The notes beneath the pieces were generated by a model that saw nothing but the letters and a program-made list of their open reading frames with translations, did no database searches and was not told the origin of the DNA. Shown piece by piece: positions 46,501 through 55,059 of a stretch of 64,000 bases of DNA. A program made the translations under genes and the position numbers. Position 1 is the stretch's first letter. Each line of letters begins with the position of its first letter. Origin of the DNA: CAYRAV01 sp964422365 (GTDB taxonomy: Bacteria > Bacillota > Clostridia > Lachnospirales > Lachnospiraceae); NCBI GenBank assembly GCA_964422365.1, contig CAYRAV010000003.1, positions 1-64,000 on the forward strand. The letters are read 5' to 3'.

Positions 46501-47409
46501 TGTTGATTTTAAACCAGATTTTTTCAATGCAACAACGAAAGATGCTTTACCATTTTTATCTGTTGTAGCTACTGTGCTTCCTTTTACTTCAATTCCATTG
46601 TCAGTCACAGAACTATTATTAGGTTTTTCATTGCTTAATGACATTACAACTGTCTTATCAGCAAGTGGCTGCTGATTTTCATCATTTACAGATACTGTAA
46701 TAATTGCGTTGTCATTTACCAATACTACATTATCATAACCTGTAATACTGTTCTCAACTGTTGCTGTTGCTCCTGCTGTGATAGGTGCAACTGTTGCAGT
46801 TGGTGTTGGTGCATCTGTTCCAGGTGCTGGTACATCTGTTGCAGGTGCTGGTACATCTGTTCCAGGTGCTGGTACATCTGTTGCAGGTGCTGGTACATCT
46901 GTTCCAGGTGCTGGTACATCTGTTGCAGGTGCTGGCACATCTGTTCCAGGTGCTGGTACATCTGTTCCAGGTGCTGGTGTATCTGTTGCAGTTGGTGTTG
47001 CTGCTGCTTTCTTAACTGCAATCTTGTCAGAGAATGTATATTTCTTTCCGTTCTTACCTGTTACAGTTACTTTTACATAACCTGTTTTCTTTGTAGCAGC
47101 ATTATTTCTAACATAAATCTTATTTGAAGAAGTAGTTTTTGTCTTAGCTGCTGTTGTTGTTTCTTTATATAGGTTAGAATTTTTCTTGAAAGATACATAT
47201 TTTTGAAGACCCTTTGTAATCTTCCACTGTACTTTTGTACCTTTCTTGATTCTTTTAACCTTGTAAGTGTAAGTACTTCCTTTTGTAACCTTAGAATATC
47301 TCTGTTTGAAATTCGGTTTTGTTGCAGCACTTGCTGTTGCAGGTGCTACAGAAGTTACTGTTAATGCCATTGCTAAAGCTAATGCAGTATGTTTTGCATA
47401 TCTTTTCAT
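43522..47409 (-). CDS. Major surface (S-layer-like) protein, 1295 aa
   Basis: Signal peptide MKRYAKHTALALAMALTVTS ending A-S-A-A. A basic ~110-residue domain follows (FKQRYSKVTKGSTYTYKVKR), possibly the wall-binding part. Then come eight 7-residue P-A-P-[GA]-T-D-V units and about 1,080 residues of Ig/invasin-like beta domains, including DKNGKASFVVAL, DANGNPVSAQGQDISYTYGN, DNNGIAKITVVN and a final SANQNQTIRVYYMGTS. No LPXTG. A consensus promoter and AAGGAGG site suggest strong expression. Very few Cys. It has a truncated inverted paralogue at 38351-41803. Confidence 0.8.
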   Translation of the reverse strand: MKRYAKHTALALAMALTVTSVAPATASAATKPNFKQRYSKVTKGSTYTYKVKRIKKGTKVQWKITKGLQKYVSFKKNSNLYKETTTAAKTKTTSSNKIYVRNNAATKKTGYVKVTVTGKNGKKYTFSDKIAVKKAAATPTATDTPAPGTDVPAPGTDVPAPATDVPAPGTDVPAPATDVPAPGTDVPAPATDVPAPGTDAPTPTATVAPITAGATATVENSITGYDNVVLVNDNAIITVSVNDENQQPLADKTVVMSLSNEKPNNSSVTDNGIEVKGSTVATTDKNGKASFVVALKKSGLKSTDTAYVNSVQFKATVLGSGTNYTATGRVGFAAITLGNVEIKGDGKNLYPGENLIGNQVQNTYSLNAETSTDVQYLRSQKVSPENTTKSAVTFGVTPKITLPLLEDKSERVDDFVQDVNEKSGTYGTYETKEAIIVLKEDTSALKYATLNFNSIQLSKYTKMTIQSFSDEKCIFPIAKSKVEIEGEKEQSNFAYQIPMTEGSVKAIKVTLESQGQVQTNKNGGFDIKNITGVYNDVTTNGGTKDLTSAKITWSAVTPTFSEDKTLSIADAEKIGITNTAEKSYLYQVPVFPFTGNAVIREYDKNGIIVGYYLAPTVKSNDAKDNTKNTNVLDTTKQAYKATKDEATNIITDGVTTSGNFVTVDSTKVGSTTLQGKISLEGLGSEQLDASNSTVYTSVHWNPITNAQEAVQSAPFLALSGQKITVYAQVTDANGNPVSAQGQDISYTYGNSDTTLTQNSGTIGNTGVSVISKENATDVNGRATLILSAASARSLIGLQAKTSENSRYNVRLYIGNSAVTRADLYWVNPDLTYTNTTHPTTDGAINVSKVTTTTDNDSRNAETSYPNVGTPWQYAVKVVANSNRALDGGRLDGYYITIDGLKINMSQAEGNRGTYDFTTGNGVAVAKSEYANNDTVIARITEDSITSAITFTAAKGSDKLNPLYVGEGAPNINARLTLGVNWRTVGANISLIAPAGTTVARVASGNAIATGTSDIYVKAVDSTGNNVLANQEVTFTSGNRNDELSATGYDAVATSNGAIVVKTDNNGIAKITVVNKEANTSSSIITATATGIGQVTSTTINWINPQNAFGIVSANVSATDSSVVEVRFNNEVNASSVKANEFTLTATDNNGKKVTYEVKSAQANGTKVSLTLAEKLAANEYTIEIEGTREAGISYELTDTYGQKVSDTAKTVKFYSTRNATFGLNYSNGIVNVTDIKSPVDLSAEDFVVTVDGVIVNAAVVVNNDAKTATISGVSANQNQTIRVYYMGTSEGYTVR
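46810..46977. repeat. Eight 21-bp tandem repeats encoding P-A-P-[GA]-T-D-V
   Basis: The unit CCAGGTGCTGGTACATCTGTT, or its GCAGGT variant, occurs eight times without spacer inside the surface protein gene. Changes in copy number would keep the frame and only lengthen or shorten the linker. Confidence 0.9.
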
Positions 47410-47551
47410 AATTTTTCTTCCTCCTTAAAAATTAGACAAACTTAATGTAGTTTCTGCAAATTTGTACCGATCCTTGTTCTGCATCCCCTTTTCGAAAACT
47501 TCGAACTTCACATATCGGCATTTTCTTTGCAATCTACACAAGAACAAAATG

Positions 47552-47580
47552 ATTATATCAACTTTTTTTTGAAAGGTCAA
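47552..47580 (-). promoter_or_regulatory. Near-consensus promoter of the surface protein gene
   Basis: On the minus strand, TTGACC (47575-47580), a 17-base spacer and TATAAT (47552-47557). It gives a leader of about 135 bases. From 47581 to 47809 I see only AT-rich intergenic DNA. Confidence 0.85.
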
Positions 47581-47809
47581 GAGTTTTTTCTTTTTTAATC
47601 TTTCCATTTTCTTGTTGATGATTTTTTTGTTGATGTTTTTTTGTTTTGTGCAGCTTTTTCATTTCGGTGGTTTTCATACTATATGTTGTTTTCTCACATA
47701 TTTCTTAACACCATCCTCAATTCACTTCATATAATGCACTTTCTTTATGGCAACTTTATGTCATGCATTGGTCTTTTTTAATTAATTTTCTTACAATTTT
47801 ATTACGAAA

Positions 47810-47847
47810 AAACTCACTTCACATTGGTAAGCATTGTGAGTGAGTTT
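47810..47847 (-). terminator. Terminator of thrC
   Basis: AAACTCACTTCACA paired with TGTGAGTGAGTTT. A T-run follows on the minus strand just past the thrC stop at 47862. Confidence 0.8.
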
Positions 47848-47861
47848 CTTTTACGATTTAT

Positions 47862-49364
47862 TTATATTGTTGATGATACTAATTTCAATATATCTTCTAC
47901 TGCTGCCTGCATCTTGTCTGCATCACATATTGTTTTATGTAATACTTCTGCTGAACGAATCTCTTCAATTGCCTGTGGCACTTTTACTTTTGAGAGCTTA
48001 TTCAACTCATCTACCAATGCAAAGTCTGACATAGAATCATATTTACCATCAATGGCATTCATAACACTTCTTGTAAATTTGTATGGACTTGCTGTAGATG
48101 CAATAATTGTTTTGTTTGTATCATTTGTTTCTTTTTTATAGCCATTGTATACCGCTGCCGCCACTGCTGTATGCGTATCCACAATATATCCTTCTTTATA
48201 ATATAAGTCCCTAATTGTGTGAGATGTCTTCTCTTCATCTGCATATCCGCCAGCAAAATCTGATAATTGTGCCTGCATATCATCTGTAATATCATATTTT
48301 CCTGTTGTGTTCAGTGCTTTCATTAAATCTGCACATTTTTCAGAATCATTTCCTGCAATTTTATAGATTAATCTTTCTAAGTTGCTGGAAATCAAAATAT
48401 CCATAGATGGTGATGTGGTTAAGATAAATTCCCTATTCTTATCATATGTTCCTGTCTGGAAGAAATCATATAATACTTTATTGTCATTGGAGGCACAGAT
48501 TAACTTGTCAATTGGAAGCCCCATATTTTTTGCATAGTATGCTGCTAAAATATTTCCAAAGTTTCCTGTTGGTACTACTACATTAATCTTTTCCCCTTCT
48601 GTAATCTCACCATCTTTTAATAATCTTGTATATGCATATACATAGTAAACAATTTGTGGTACCAGACGTCCGATATTAATTGAGTTTGCAGATGAGAACT
48701 GGTATCCTGCCTTATCCATCTTTTCTGCCAGTTCCTGATTTCCAAACATTGCTTTTACACCACTTTGGGCATCATCAAAGTTTCCTCTGATTCCTATAAC
48801 AGTTGTATTATTTCCTTTTTGTGTTACCATCTGTTTTTCCTGGATTGGGCTTACCCCGTCTTTTGGATAAAATACAATGATACTTGTTCCCTCTACATCT
48901 GCAAACCCTGCTAAAGCTGCTTTTCCTGTATCTCCTGATGTAGCTGTCAGGATTACAATTTCGTTCTTTACATTATTTTTCTTTGCTGATGTTGTCAGAA
49001 GATATGGCAGAATGGATAATGCCATATCTTTGAATGCAATAGTTGAACCATGAAATAATTCCAGAAAGTATGCACCATCTGCTTTTCTTAATGGCGCAAT
49101 CTCTGTTGTATCAAACTTTGCATCATATGCTTTGTTAATACAATTTTTCAATTCCTCTTCTGTAAAGTCTGTAATATATAATTTCATCACTTCATAAGCT
49201 ACTTCCTGATAACTCATTCCTGATAGTGTTTTCAAATCTTTGTCTAGTGCTGGTATCTGCTCTGGTACAAATAATCCCCCGTCAGATGCCAGCCCTTTTA
49301 AAATAGCTTGGGAAGCGGTTACTGTTTCATTGCTACTTCTTGTACTGTTATACATTAAATTCAT
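47862..49364 (-). CDS. thrC: Threonine synthase
   Basis: PLP enzyme making threonine from O-phosphohomoserine. It has the N-terminal MYNSTRSSNETVTASQAILK start typical of the long (~500 aa) class, SDGGLFVPEQIP, the PLP lysine in HGSTIAFKDMALSI, ILTATSGDTGKAALAG for phosphate binding, and GNFGNILAAYYAKNMGLP. The open frame begins at 49382, but AAAGG is best placed for the ATG at 49364. A TTGCTT-17-TATAAT promoter lies upstream. It is a housekeeping gene with no linked threonine genes in the window. Confidence 0.93.
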   Translation of the reverse strand: MNLMYNSTRSSNETVTASQAILKGLASDGGLFVPEQIPALDKDLKTLSGMSYQEVAYEVMKLYITDFTEEELKNCINKAYDAKFDTTEIAPLRKADGAYFLELFHGSTIAFKDMALSILPYLLTTSAKKNNVKNEIVILTATSGDTGKAALAGFADVEGTSIIVFYPKDGVSPIQEKQMVTQKGNNTTVIGIRGNFDDAQSGVKAMFGNQELAEKMDKAGYQFSSANSINIGRLVPQIVYYVYAYTRLLKDGEITEGEKINVVVPTGNFGNILAAYYAKNMGLPIDKLICASNDNKVLYDFFQTGTYDKNREFILTTSPSMDILISSNLERLIYKIAGNDSEKCADLMKALNTTGKYDITDDMQAQLSDFAGGYADEEKTSHTIRDLYYKEGYIVDTHTAVAAAVYNGYKKETNDTNKTIIASTASPYKFTRSVMNAIDGKYDSMSDFALVDELNKLSKVKVPQAIEEIRSAEVLHKTICDADKMQAAVEDILKLVSSTI

Positions 49365-49414
49365 ATTTTTCATCCTTTTCATACTAATGTGATTGGTTGT
49401 TTTTTTCTTTTGTC

Positions 49415-49443
49415 ATTATAATATACAATAACAAGAAAAGCAA
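49415..49443 (-). promoter_or_regulatory. Sigma-A-type promoter of thrC
   Basis: Minus strand TTGCTT (49438-49443), 17 bases, TATAAT (49415-49420), about 50 bases before the start. Confidence 0.7.
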
Positions 49444-49474
49444 TAGGTGAATTCAAACCACCTTTTGTCCCAGC

Positions 49475-50359
49475 TTACTTGAAAAATTCGTGCACTCCAT
49501 GTTTGAACAACCATGTAAGATCATCATCAAACCATTTTACATTGTCCGAATCTGCATATTCTCTTGCCATAAAATATAAGGCGCCCTGTGAACTGTCTTC
49601 TCCATTCAATACACGCTCTACTGCTTCTTTGCTATCCTCTGATATTGTAACATCCCAATAACGTCCATCACTGATTGGGGAGAACTGGCATTTTCCTCCT
49701 TTTCTCTGAAATACAACATCTGTTATATTGTCTGGAAATTCATCATCTGCTACACGATTTAAAACAACATTAGCTACCAGCATTTTTCCTTGCATATCTT
49801 CTCCTGTTGCTTCTGCTTCTACTATTCTTAATAATACTTTTTTATCTTGTTCTGATATCTTTATTTGGGGAGTATTTTCTGATTTTTTTTTCTTTGATGC
49901 GGATGTTTTTTTCTTCGCTATTTTAGAATTTGTCTGAAATGTTTTTTCTTCGGCTTTTTTCTCTTCTGATTGTTCTATTACACTTACACTGTTTGTGGCT
50001 GCTTCTATTACGTCACTAATAATCTCTATTTCGGGTCCCTCTGCGGTTAGTTCTATCTGTATTCCTGTTGCCAATTTATCATGTATCAGTTCTTCTTTCT
50101 CGGGTCGTGCTGGTAATATGTCTTCTGATGTGCTTTTTACTTCTTCAAAAAACTGTTCTTTTGTGAAATCTGCTGCCACAGCATACGCTTCAATAATCTG
50201 TGGTGCATGGAATGATACCATCACAGCAGCTACAACTATGGCAACTGTACATACCATCGCCATATATAACAGAGTTTCCTTACACTGTTCTTTATTCTTT
50301 TGAAACTCCTTTCTCATTGTCTGCCAGGTTCTCTGAAGAAACGCGCATAAGCTTTGCAT
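49475..50359 (-). CDS. SleB/CwlJ-type cell wall hydrolase, 294 aa
   Basis: One N-terminal membrane segment (about residues 32-50) and a charged, Lys/Glu-rich linker (KIAKKKTSASKKKKSE). A C-terminal Hydrolase_2 domain follows: VLLRIVEAEATGEDMQGKML with the likely catalytic Glu, VANVVLNRV, FPDNITDVVFQR, CQFSPISDGRYW and ALYFMAREYAD. The family cleaves peptidoglycan as a lytic transglycosylase or amidase, often in spore germination. Membrane tethering suggests wall turnover at the cell surface. Confidence 0.88.
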   Translation of the reverse strand: MQSLCAFLQRTWQTMRKEFQKNKEQCKETLLYMAMVCTVAIVVAAVMVSFHAPQIIEAYAVAADFTKEQFFEEVKSTSEDILPARPEKEELIHDKLATGIQIELTAEGPEIEIISDVIEAATNSVSVIEQSEEKKAEEKTFQTNSKIAKKKTSASKKKKSENTPQIKISEQDKKVLLRIVEAEATGEDMQGKMLVANVVLNRVADDEFPDNITDVVFQRKGGKCQFSPISDGRYWDVTISEDSKEAVERVLNGEDSSQGALYFMAREYADSDNVKWFDDDLTWLFKHGVHEFFK

Positions 50360-50836
50360 ACCGTTTACCTCTTTTCTTAGTATTTACGATGCACATACAA
50401 TTTATCTCCTTTTACCAGACTGTTATTGTCTATTTTTTTATCTGCAAAAGGGTTTTGTGCTCCGTATGGTTATGCATTTTATATCAAAATCGTTTTTTTT
50501 GTCAAGGCTTTTTGTTCACTTTCGTTAATTACTATAGTTTTTCATTTCCTTTTTCTTACAGCTAGTGTTAATGTAACTGAATTTTAAGGGTTAATTCTGA
50601 AGCTGATTTGGATGGTTTTACTAGCAATTGTTACATAATTTTTACAGACCTTTATATACTTTTTTTTGATTATTTTTATTGAATTTTGATTTTTTCCCTT
50701 ATTTTGGGGTTCTCCTTGATTTTTATACATTTTCGTAACTATTCAGCCATACCATTCATAATTTCCCAGAATGTACTATTATTTCCCCAATTTACAACTT
50801 GGCTGGTAAATTATTCATGTCGGGTGTCCGTCCTAT

Positions 50837-50901
50837 AGAAACAATTGTACAATATGCTTTTAGTGATCAAGCTCCCACATACACATTGGACAATTGTTTC
50901 T
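50837..50901. repeat. Dispersed repeat C, inverted copy
   Basis: AGAAACAATTGTACAATATG on the left and its degenerate complement ending ACAATTGTTTCT on the right, with GCTCCCACAT inside. It lies in the 650-base gap between 50359 and 51010. The rest of that gap is AT-rich with no gene seen. Confidence 0.75.
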
Positions 50902-51009
50902 GCATGGCTGAACTGTTACACATTTTCTGACAGTTTTATAATGTCAATTGCCTCTTTATAGGATTTATGCTAGAATGATTACCATATATTCTTTTATTCG
51001 AGGTGGGTT

Positions 51010-51795
51010 ATGTTACCAGGTGTATATACCAATTATAAAACAGATGGCACTTTATACTATCGTGCTTCCATTACTTTTCAGAACAAGCATATCAGCCTTG
51101 GCAGTTTTCCTACAGAAGAACTTGCCCATTATGCTTATAATGAAGCCTCCCGTTTGGTATCCTCTAAGGATATTTCAATAGAGCAGTATGGTGCAGAGCA
51201 TTATCTTTCTTTTTTTAAATGGGTATCTCTTATTAATTTTCGTGACAATGGTATTTATTGCAAAACACCGATTTATATTAAGAAGCAGTTCTTTCTATAT
51301 TATTTAGATGAAAAAACACAATTAAAATTTGATGCAGATGATCTGTTTTTTTATTCCAAACATACGATTATGCATAGGGGCGGGCACTACTTTTATTCTG
51401 ATTTTGGAATGCAGCTAAACCTTCTTTCCCGATATGGCATTAAGAATTTTGCTGTTTCTGGAAAAGATTACCGCTTTATTAATGGAGATTCTACTGATTT
51501 TCGTTATGCTAATATAGAAGTAATCAATCGCTATTATGGTGTTTCTAAAATTATGAAAAAAGGTATTCCTTTTTATGAAGTAAAGATTCATATTCATGGA
51601 GATTTTCTGGTTGGCAGATATTCTGATGAAACGGAAGCTGCGATTGCTTATAATAAGGCAGTGAAAATTTTATCAGAAGCTGGTGTGAAAAAAAAATTTT
51701 TTACTAATTATATTGATAATATGGATGCAATTACATACGCTTCTTTGTTTCATAAAATTCGTATTTCAAAAAGAATCAGGGAATTTTCTAAATGA
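51010..51795 (+). CDS. Protein with two AP2-like DNA-binding domains, 261 aa
   Basis: Residues ~4-46 (GVYTNYKTDGTLYYRASITF, then ISLGSFPTEELAHYAYNEAS) and ~185-230 (PFYEVKIHIHGDFLVGRYSD, then ETEAAIAYNKAVKIL) both follow the AP2 pattern: three strands with G-x-F/Y then E-x-A-x-x-A-Y-x-x-A. Between them, YRFINGDSTDFRYANIEVIN resembles the HNH nuclease core (N-G-D...N-x-x-x-N-L), but the usual catalytic His before the N-G-D block is replaced. It may derive from an AP2-HNH homing endonuclease now used as a DNA-binding protein. The GAGGTGG site precedes the ATG. It stands alone between repeats. Confidence 0.7.
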   Translation: MLPGVYTNYKTDGTLYYRASITFQNKHISLGSFPTEELAHYAYNEASRLVSSKDISIEQYGAEHYLSFFKWVSLINFRDNGIYCKTPIYIKKQFFLYYLDEKTQLKFDADDLFFYSKHTIMHRGGHYFYSDFGMQLNLLSRYGIKNFAVSGKDYRFINGDSTDFRYANIEVINRYYGVSKIMKKGIPFYEVKIHIHGDFLVGRYSDETEAAIAYNKAVKILSEAGVKKKFFTNYIDNMDAITYASLFHKIRISKRIREFSK

Positions 51796-51962
51796 TTTTA
51801 TGATTTTTTTGGTAGTTTTTACTTATTTTAACTGGATATTTCCTGTCTTTTTTAGATATATATTACAGTTTTTATTTTTTTTTACTTTTTTTATATCTTT
51901 TTCCTAATTTTGTGTTATAATATATGTATATTTTTCTTCTTCCATTTTCATAGTTATATAGA

Positions 51963-51989
51963 AGAGCCCGGATAGACAATCCGGGCTCT
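51963..51989 (+). terminator. GC-rich hairpin terminator
   Basis: AGAGCCCGGAT/ATCCGGGCTCT with a 5-base loop, downstream of the AP2 gene. The T-tract is short. Confidence 0.75.
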
Positions 51990-52003
51990 TATGATTCTCA
52001 AAA

Positions 52004-52226
52004 TGTGCCTGAACATTACTTGTTACAAGATGTGGGTCATAATTTGCGGGGGGATTTGATCCAAATTCATGAGGTACAGCAGGTTACATTGCATGAATTC
52101 GGACCAAATATACATACCTTATTGGACGAAGTCCGCCAGCCCGGATGGGCATGGATTGTGGTATGCCCGGATGGATACGCAAAGTGGGGTGTGCAGATTT
52201 GGGCAATGCATTTTCAAACACACTCT
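52004..52226. repeat. Dispersed repeat A, copy carrying nested repeat B
   Basis: The left arm is decayed (TGCCTGAACATTACTTGTTA). The interior CAAGATGTGGGTCATAATTT matches copy 1, and the right arm GCAATGCATTTTCAAACACACTCT is intact. At 52114-52178 it is interrupted by repeat B in the opposite orientation to 25884-25951. Confidence 0.8.
52114..52178. repeat. Dispersed repeat B, copy 2 (nested)
   Basis: ATACCTTATTGGACGAAGTC, then CGCCAGCCCGGATGGGCATG and GGTATGCCCGGATGG. It is the reverse complement of 25884-25951 with a few changes. Confidence 0.8.
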
Positions 52227-52246
52227 AGAAATTATCCCTTCTCCTT

Positions 52247-55045
52247 TTATCGTTCTCTCTCTTTCTTTCTGTTTAATAATGCTGTAGTATCCAATTGCTG
52301 CGATTCTTGTTTCAGCTTCGTTCTTCCTTTTCCTTTGTTTTTCTCTTTTTTTACATCTGTTTTTTGTTTTACTGGCACTTTTTCTTCTGTTTTCTTTCTT
52401 CTATTTTTGAGTTCTGCTTCTTTTTTCTGTTCTGCTGCTTTGGATCGCTGCTTTTCTAACTGTCTGCTCCATCCTGTCTTCTCTAAGAAAAACTGTATCC
52501 CTTCCATCACAAAGTTTCTTTGTAGTCTTCTATATAATATATCATAAAAGAAACATAACATTGCAAAAATCAAAAACAGATTGGTAAGAAAAAAGCTTTC
52601 ATTTGCTCTTGGTGGTTTCTGTTGATAAATTTCAGATGGCTCATTAATCCATACACCTGCTGTACTCTCTATAAATTCTTCTAATGCTTCATGACTTTCT
52701 TCATATTTGTATTCTGGTGAATACTGCATTGCCATAGCTGAATTCTTGCTGCTGACCACTTCGCCTTTTTCTTCTCTTCTTATATTAATGCTGTACACAC
52801 CTGTTTCACCAATGGTAAGGTTTTTCTCATACTTTCCAGGTGATACCGCATCTAATTGTATTTCTTTTGTGTTTCCTTCTTCATCTGTATAAACGGCTGA
52901 TACTTTTGTATTGGCATTATAATCTTCTAATTGGTAAGATAAGGTGGCTGTATTTCCATTTTGTGTTACAAAAAATTGTTCGCCATTGTCTTCTTCCCCT
53001 GCAATTGTCCATTCTATTATGTTTTTCCATAATACTGCATAATTATTCCAGCCTGCATAATTAGCAGTCCATTTATTTTCACCGTCTGAATTAAATGCTG
53101 CGGACCTTCCTAAACCATACTGCCATGTTGTAAGGATTGGATCTTTCGTATCTGACATCAAGTGGACAGTGGATGTTGATTTTGGCGTAGATGCGATATA
53201 ACCTAACATACTTGGAAGTCCTTCACTGATTACATTTTTCAAAATATCACTGTTTTGTGTGATAACTGGTGTGAATTCTCTCTGGTTTAAGTATTCCTTA
53301 GCAGACAGATATACTTCCTGTGCGAAAATCCGTGGAAGGTCTGTCTCTATTCCAGTATAATAATAGCGTCCTCCGCCCTGTTCCGCCAAATATTCCATTA
53401 ACACGGTATCGGCTCCGCTTCCAACAGCTACAGTTGACAAGGTAATTCCATTGTCATTCAATTTTTTGATTAAATCATCATATCCTTTGAATCCATCTTG
53501 TCCATCTGATAAGAGAATGATATGTTTTAATTTCGTATCAACCTTTTCCAACGCTTGTTCTGCGGCATCCACTGCCGGATAAATGCTTGTTCCCCCACCT
53601 CCTGCAATACTGAAAATCTTATCTTTTATTGTCTCTGTATCCTCTGCCTGCGAAAGCTTTACTACCCACTGATATTTATCATCAAAAGCAAGAATACCAA
53701 CTTTATCAATGGCTCTTAAATGCTCTACCGCTGATACGGCTGCCTGTTTTGCCAAGTCTAAATAAGTAATAACACCATTTCCATCTTCCATACTTCCTGA
53801 ATGGTCGATGACCATTGCCATAGACAATGCAGGCACTTCTTTTTCTCCTTCTAAATCCATAGACACTGGAAGGACTGTTTCTAATGGTGTATCCTTATAT
53901 TCCCCTAATGCAAAACTATTCTCACCGCCAATTGCAATAAATCCGCCTGCATAATCTTTTACATAGCTTTCTAAGTTCTCCTTAAATCCATTTGGCAAAT
54001 CATCTGCATGGACATCTAATGTAATAATAGATTTGTATGCATTCATCTCAACTATTGTGGTTGGTGCTGTTTGTGGCACGATTGTATGATAATTGATATT
54101 TGCTGCATCCAATACCTGTGAAAAGGCCTCTGACTGCCCTGCCTCCCCCTCTATTAAAAGAACTGCATCTCCCTGCTTTGCATTTGTAAATGCTGCATAT
54201 TCATTGTTGACTGTATTTGAATCTTCTAATGGCTCTATACGGACACGATAGGTTTTCAATCCACTTTCTGTCTGTGTATCCCTAAATACAAAATGATTGG
54301 TTCCTGTTTCTAATTCCACTGTTTCTGTGGCTTTTTCAGTATTACCTGAATAGAGTGAAAGTTTTGCGGTTGTTTTTACTGTACTTTCAATCTGAACTTC
54401 TACCTGAAAAGTATCACCTAAATTCACTTCTTCCGGTACGGTTACATTGTCAATATAGACTTCTTTTTCATTATTCCCTTGTACCTTATAGACTTCTACT
54501 ACAACTTTATTGCTGACAAGTGCTGTTGACATATTTTGCAAACTGCCTTCATTTTCATTTCCATCTGTAACGAGTACCAGGCGTTTTGCACTGTCATCTG
54601 TAAATAACGCCATAGCAGATTGTACTGCTTTTTCTAAATTTGTAGCTGTGGTAATTGGCGATGTTTCCACGCTTGTAAACAATTTCTTATCTGTCACAAA
54701 CTGTTCTACTTTTGTATCAGAACCAAATGCTATGACACCTGCCTTGTCACCAGCAGGCATATTCCCAATACCATCTTTTACAAATTGTTCTACTTCACTT
54801 TTTTTGCTTGCTATACTATCTGATACATCCAACAAATAAATGGTTGTAACATGATCACTTGACTTTCTTAAACCGATGCCGCACATAGCCAATACAAGAA
54901 AAACCGACACAGCAATCCGTATGCCAATTGCTGTATACTTTCTTTTCCGGCTGGATGTCCGCATTTTCCTTCCTGTCATAATGAAGAGGGCACATAATAC
55001 CGGAATAAGAAATAATAGATATGGATGTTCCATTGTAATATGCAT
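52247..55045 (-). CDS. Large VWA-domain membrane protein, 932 aa
   Basis: Two N-terminal membrane segments (about 8-22 and 40-60). A first VWA domain (TTIYLLDVSDSIASKKSEVE, D-x-S-x-S) and a glutamine-amidotransferase-like middle part (YVKDYAGGFIAIGGENSFAL) follow. A second VWA domain (ALSMAMVIDHSGSMEDGNGV, then AGGGGTSIYPAVDAAEQAL) and a C-terminal membrane segment near residue 835 precede a Lys/Glu-rich tail. It is the last gene of the MoxR/DUF58/VWA operon, 14 bases after the BatA-like gene. It probably forms an extracytoplasmic complex with it. Substrate unknown. Confidence 0.85.
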   Translation of the reverse strand: MHITMEHPYLLFLIPVLCALFIMTGRKMRTSSRKRKYTAIGIRIAVSVFLVLAMCGIGLRKSSDHVTTIYLLDVSDSIASKKSEVEQFVKDGIGNMPAGDKAGVIAFGSDTKVEQFVTDKKLFTSVETSPITTATNLEKAVQSAMALFTDDSAKRLVLVTDGNENEGSLQNMSTALVSNKVVVEVYKVQGNNEKEVYIDNVTVPEEVNLGDTFQVEVQIESTVKTTAKLSLYSGNTEKATETVELETGTNHFVFRDTQTESGLKTYRVRIEPLEDSNTVNNEYAAFTNAKQGDAVLLIEGEAGQSEAFSQVLDAANINYHTIVPQTAPTTIVEMNAYKSIITLDVHADDLPNGFKENLESYVKDYAGGFIAIGGENSFALGEYKDTPLETVLPVSMDLEGEKEVPALSMAMVIDHSGSMEDGNGVITYLDLAKQAAVSAVEHLRAIDKVGILAFDDKYQWVVKLSQAEDTETIKDKIFSIAGGGGTSIYPAVDAAEQALEKVDTKLKHIILLSDGQDGFKGYDDLIKKLNDNGITLSTVAVGSGADTVLMEYLAEQGGGRYYYTGIETDLPRIFAQEVYLSAKEYLNQREFTPVITQNSDILKNVISEGLPSMLGYIASTPKSTSTVHLMSDTKDPILTTWQYGLGRSAAFNSDGENKWTANYAGWNNYAVLWKNIIEWTIAGEEDNGEQFFVTQNGNTATLSYQLEDYNANTKVSAVYTDEEGNTKEIQLDAVSPGKYEKNLTIGETGVYSINIRREEKGEVVSSKNSAMAMQYSPEYKYEESHEALEEFIESTAGVWINEPSEIYQQKPPRANESFFLTNLFLIFAMLCFFYDILYRRLQRNFVMEGIQFFLEKTGWSRQLEKQRSKAAEQKKEAELKNRRKKTEEKVPVKQKTDVKKEKNKGKGRTKLKQESQQLDTTALLNRKKERER

Positions 55046-55059
55046 TGTTTCTCTCCTCC

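Noticed and set aside
46810..46977. CRISPR-like regular repeats
   Set aside because: The units are contiguous with no spacers and lie in a coding frame.
46725..47080. Long open frames on the plus strand and in other frames over the proline repeats (H-L-E-Q-M-Y-Q and G-A-G-T-S-V repeats)
   Set aside because: They are by-products of the 21-bp repeats, which stay open in all frames. The surface protein frame has the promoter, ribosome site and signal peptide.
52005..52547. A 180-residue plus-strand frame over repeat A and the end of the VWA gene
   Set aside because: It runs through the dispersed repeat and antisense to a clear coding end.
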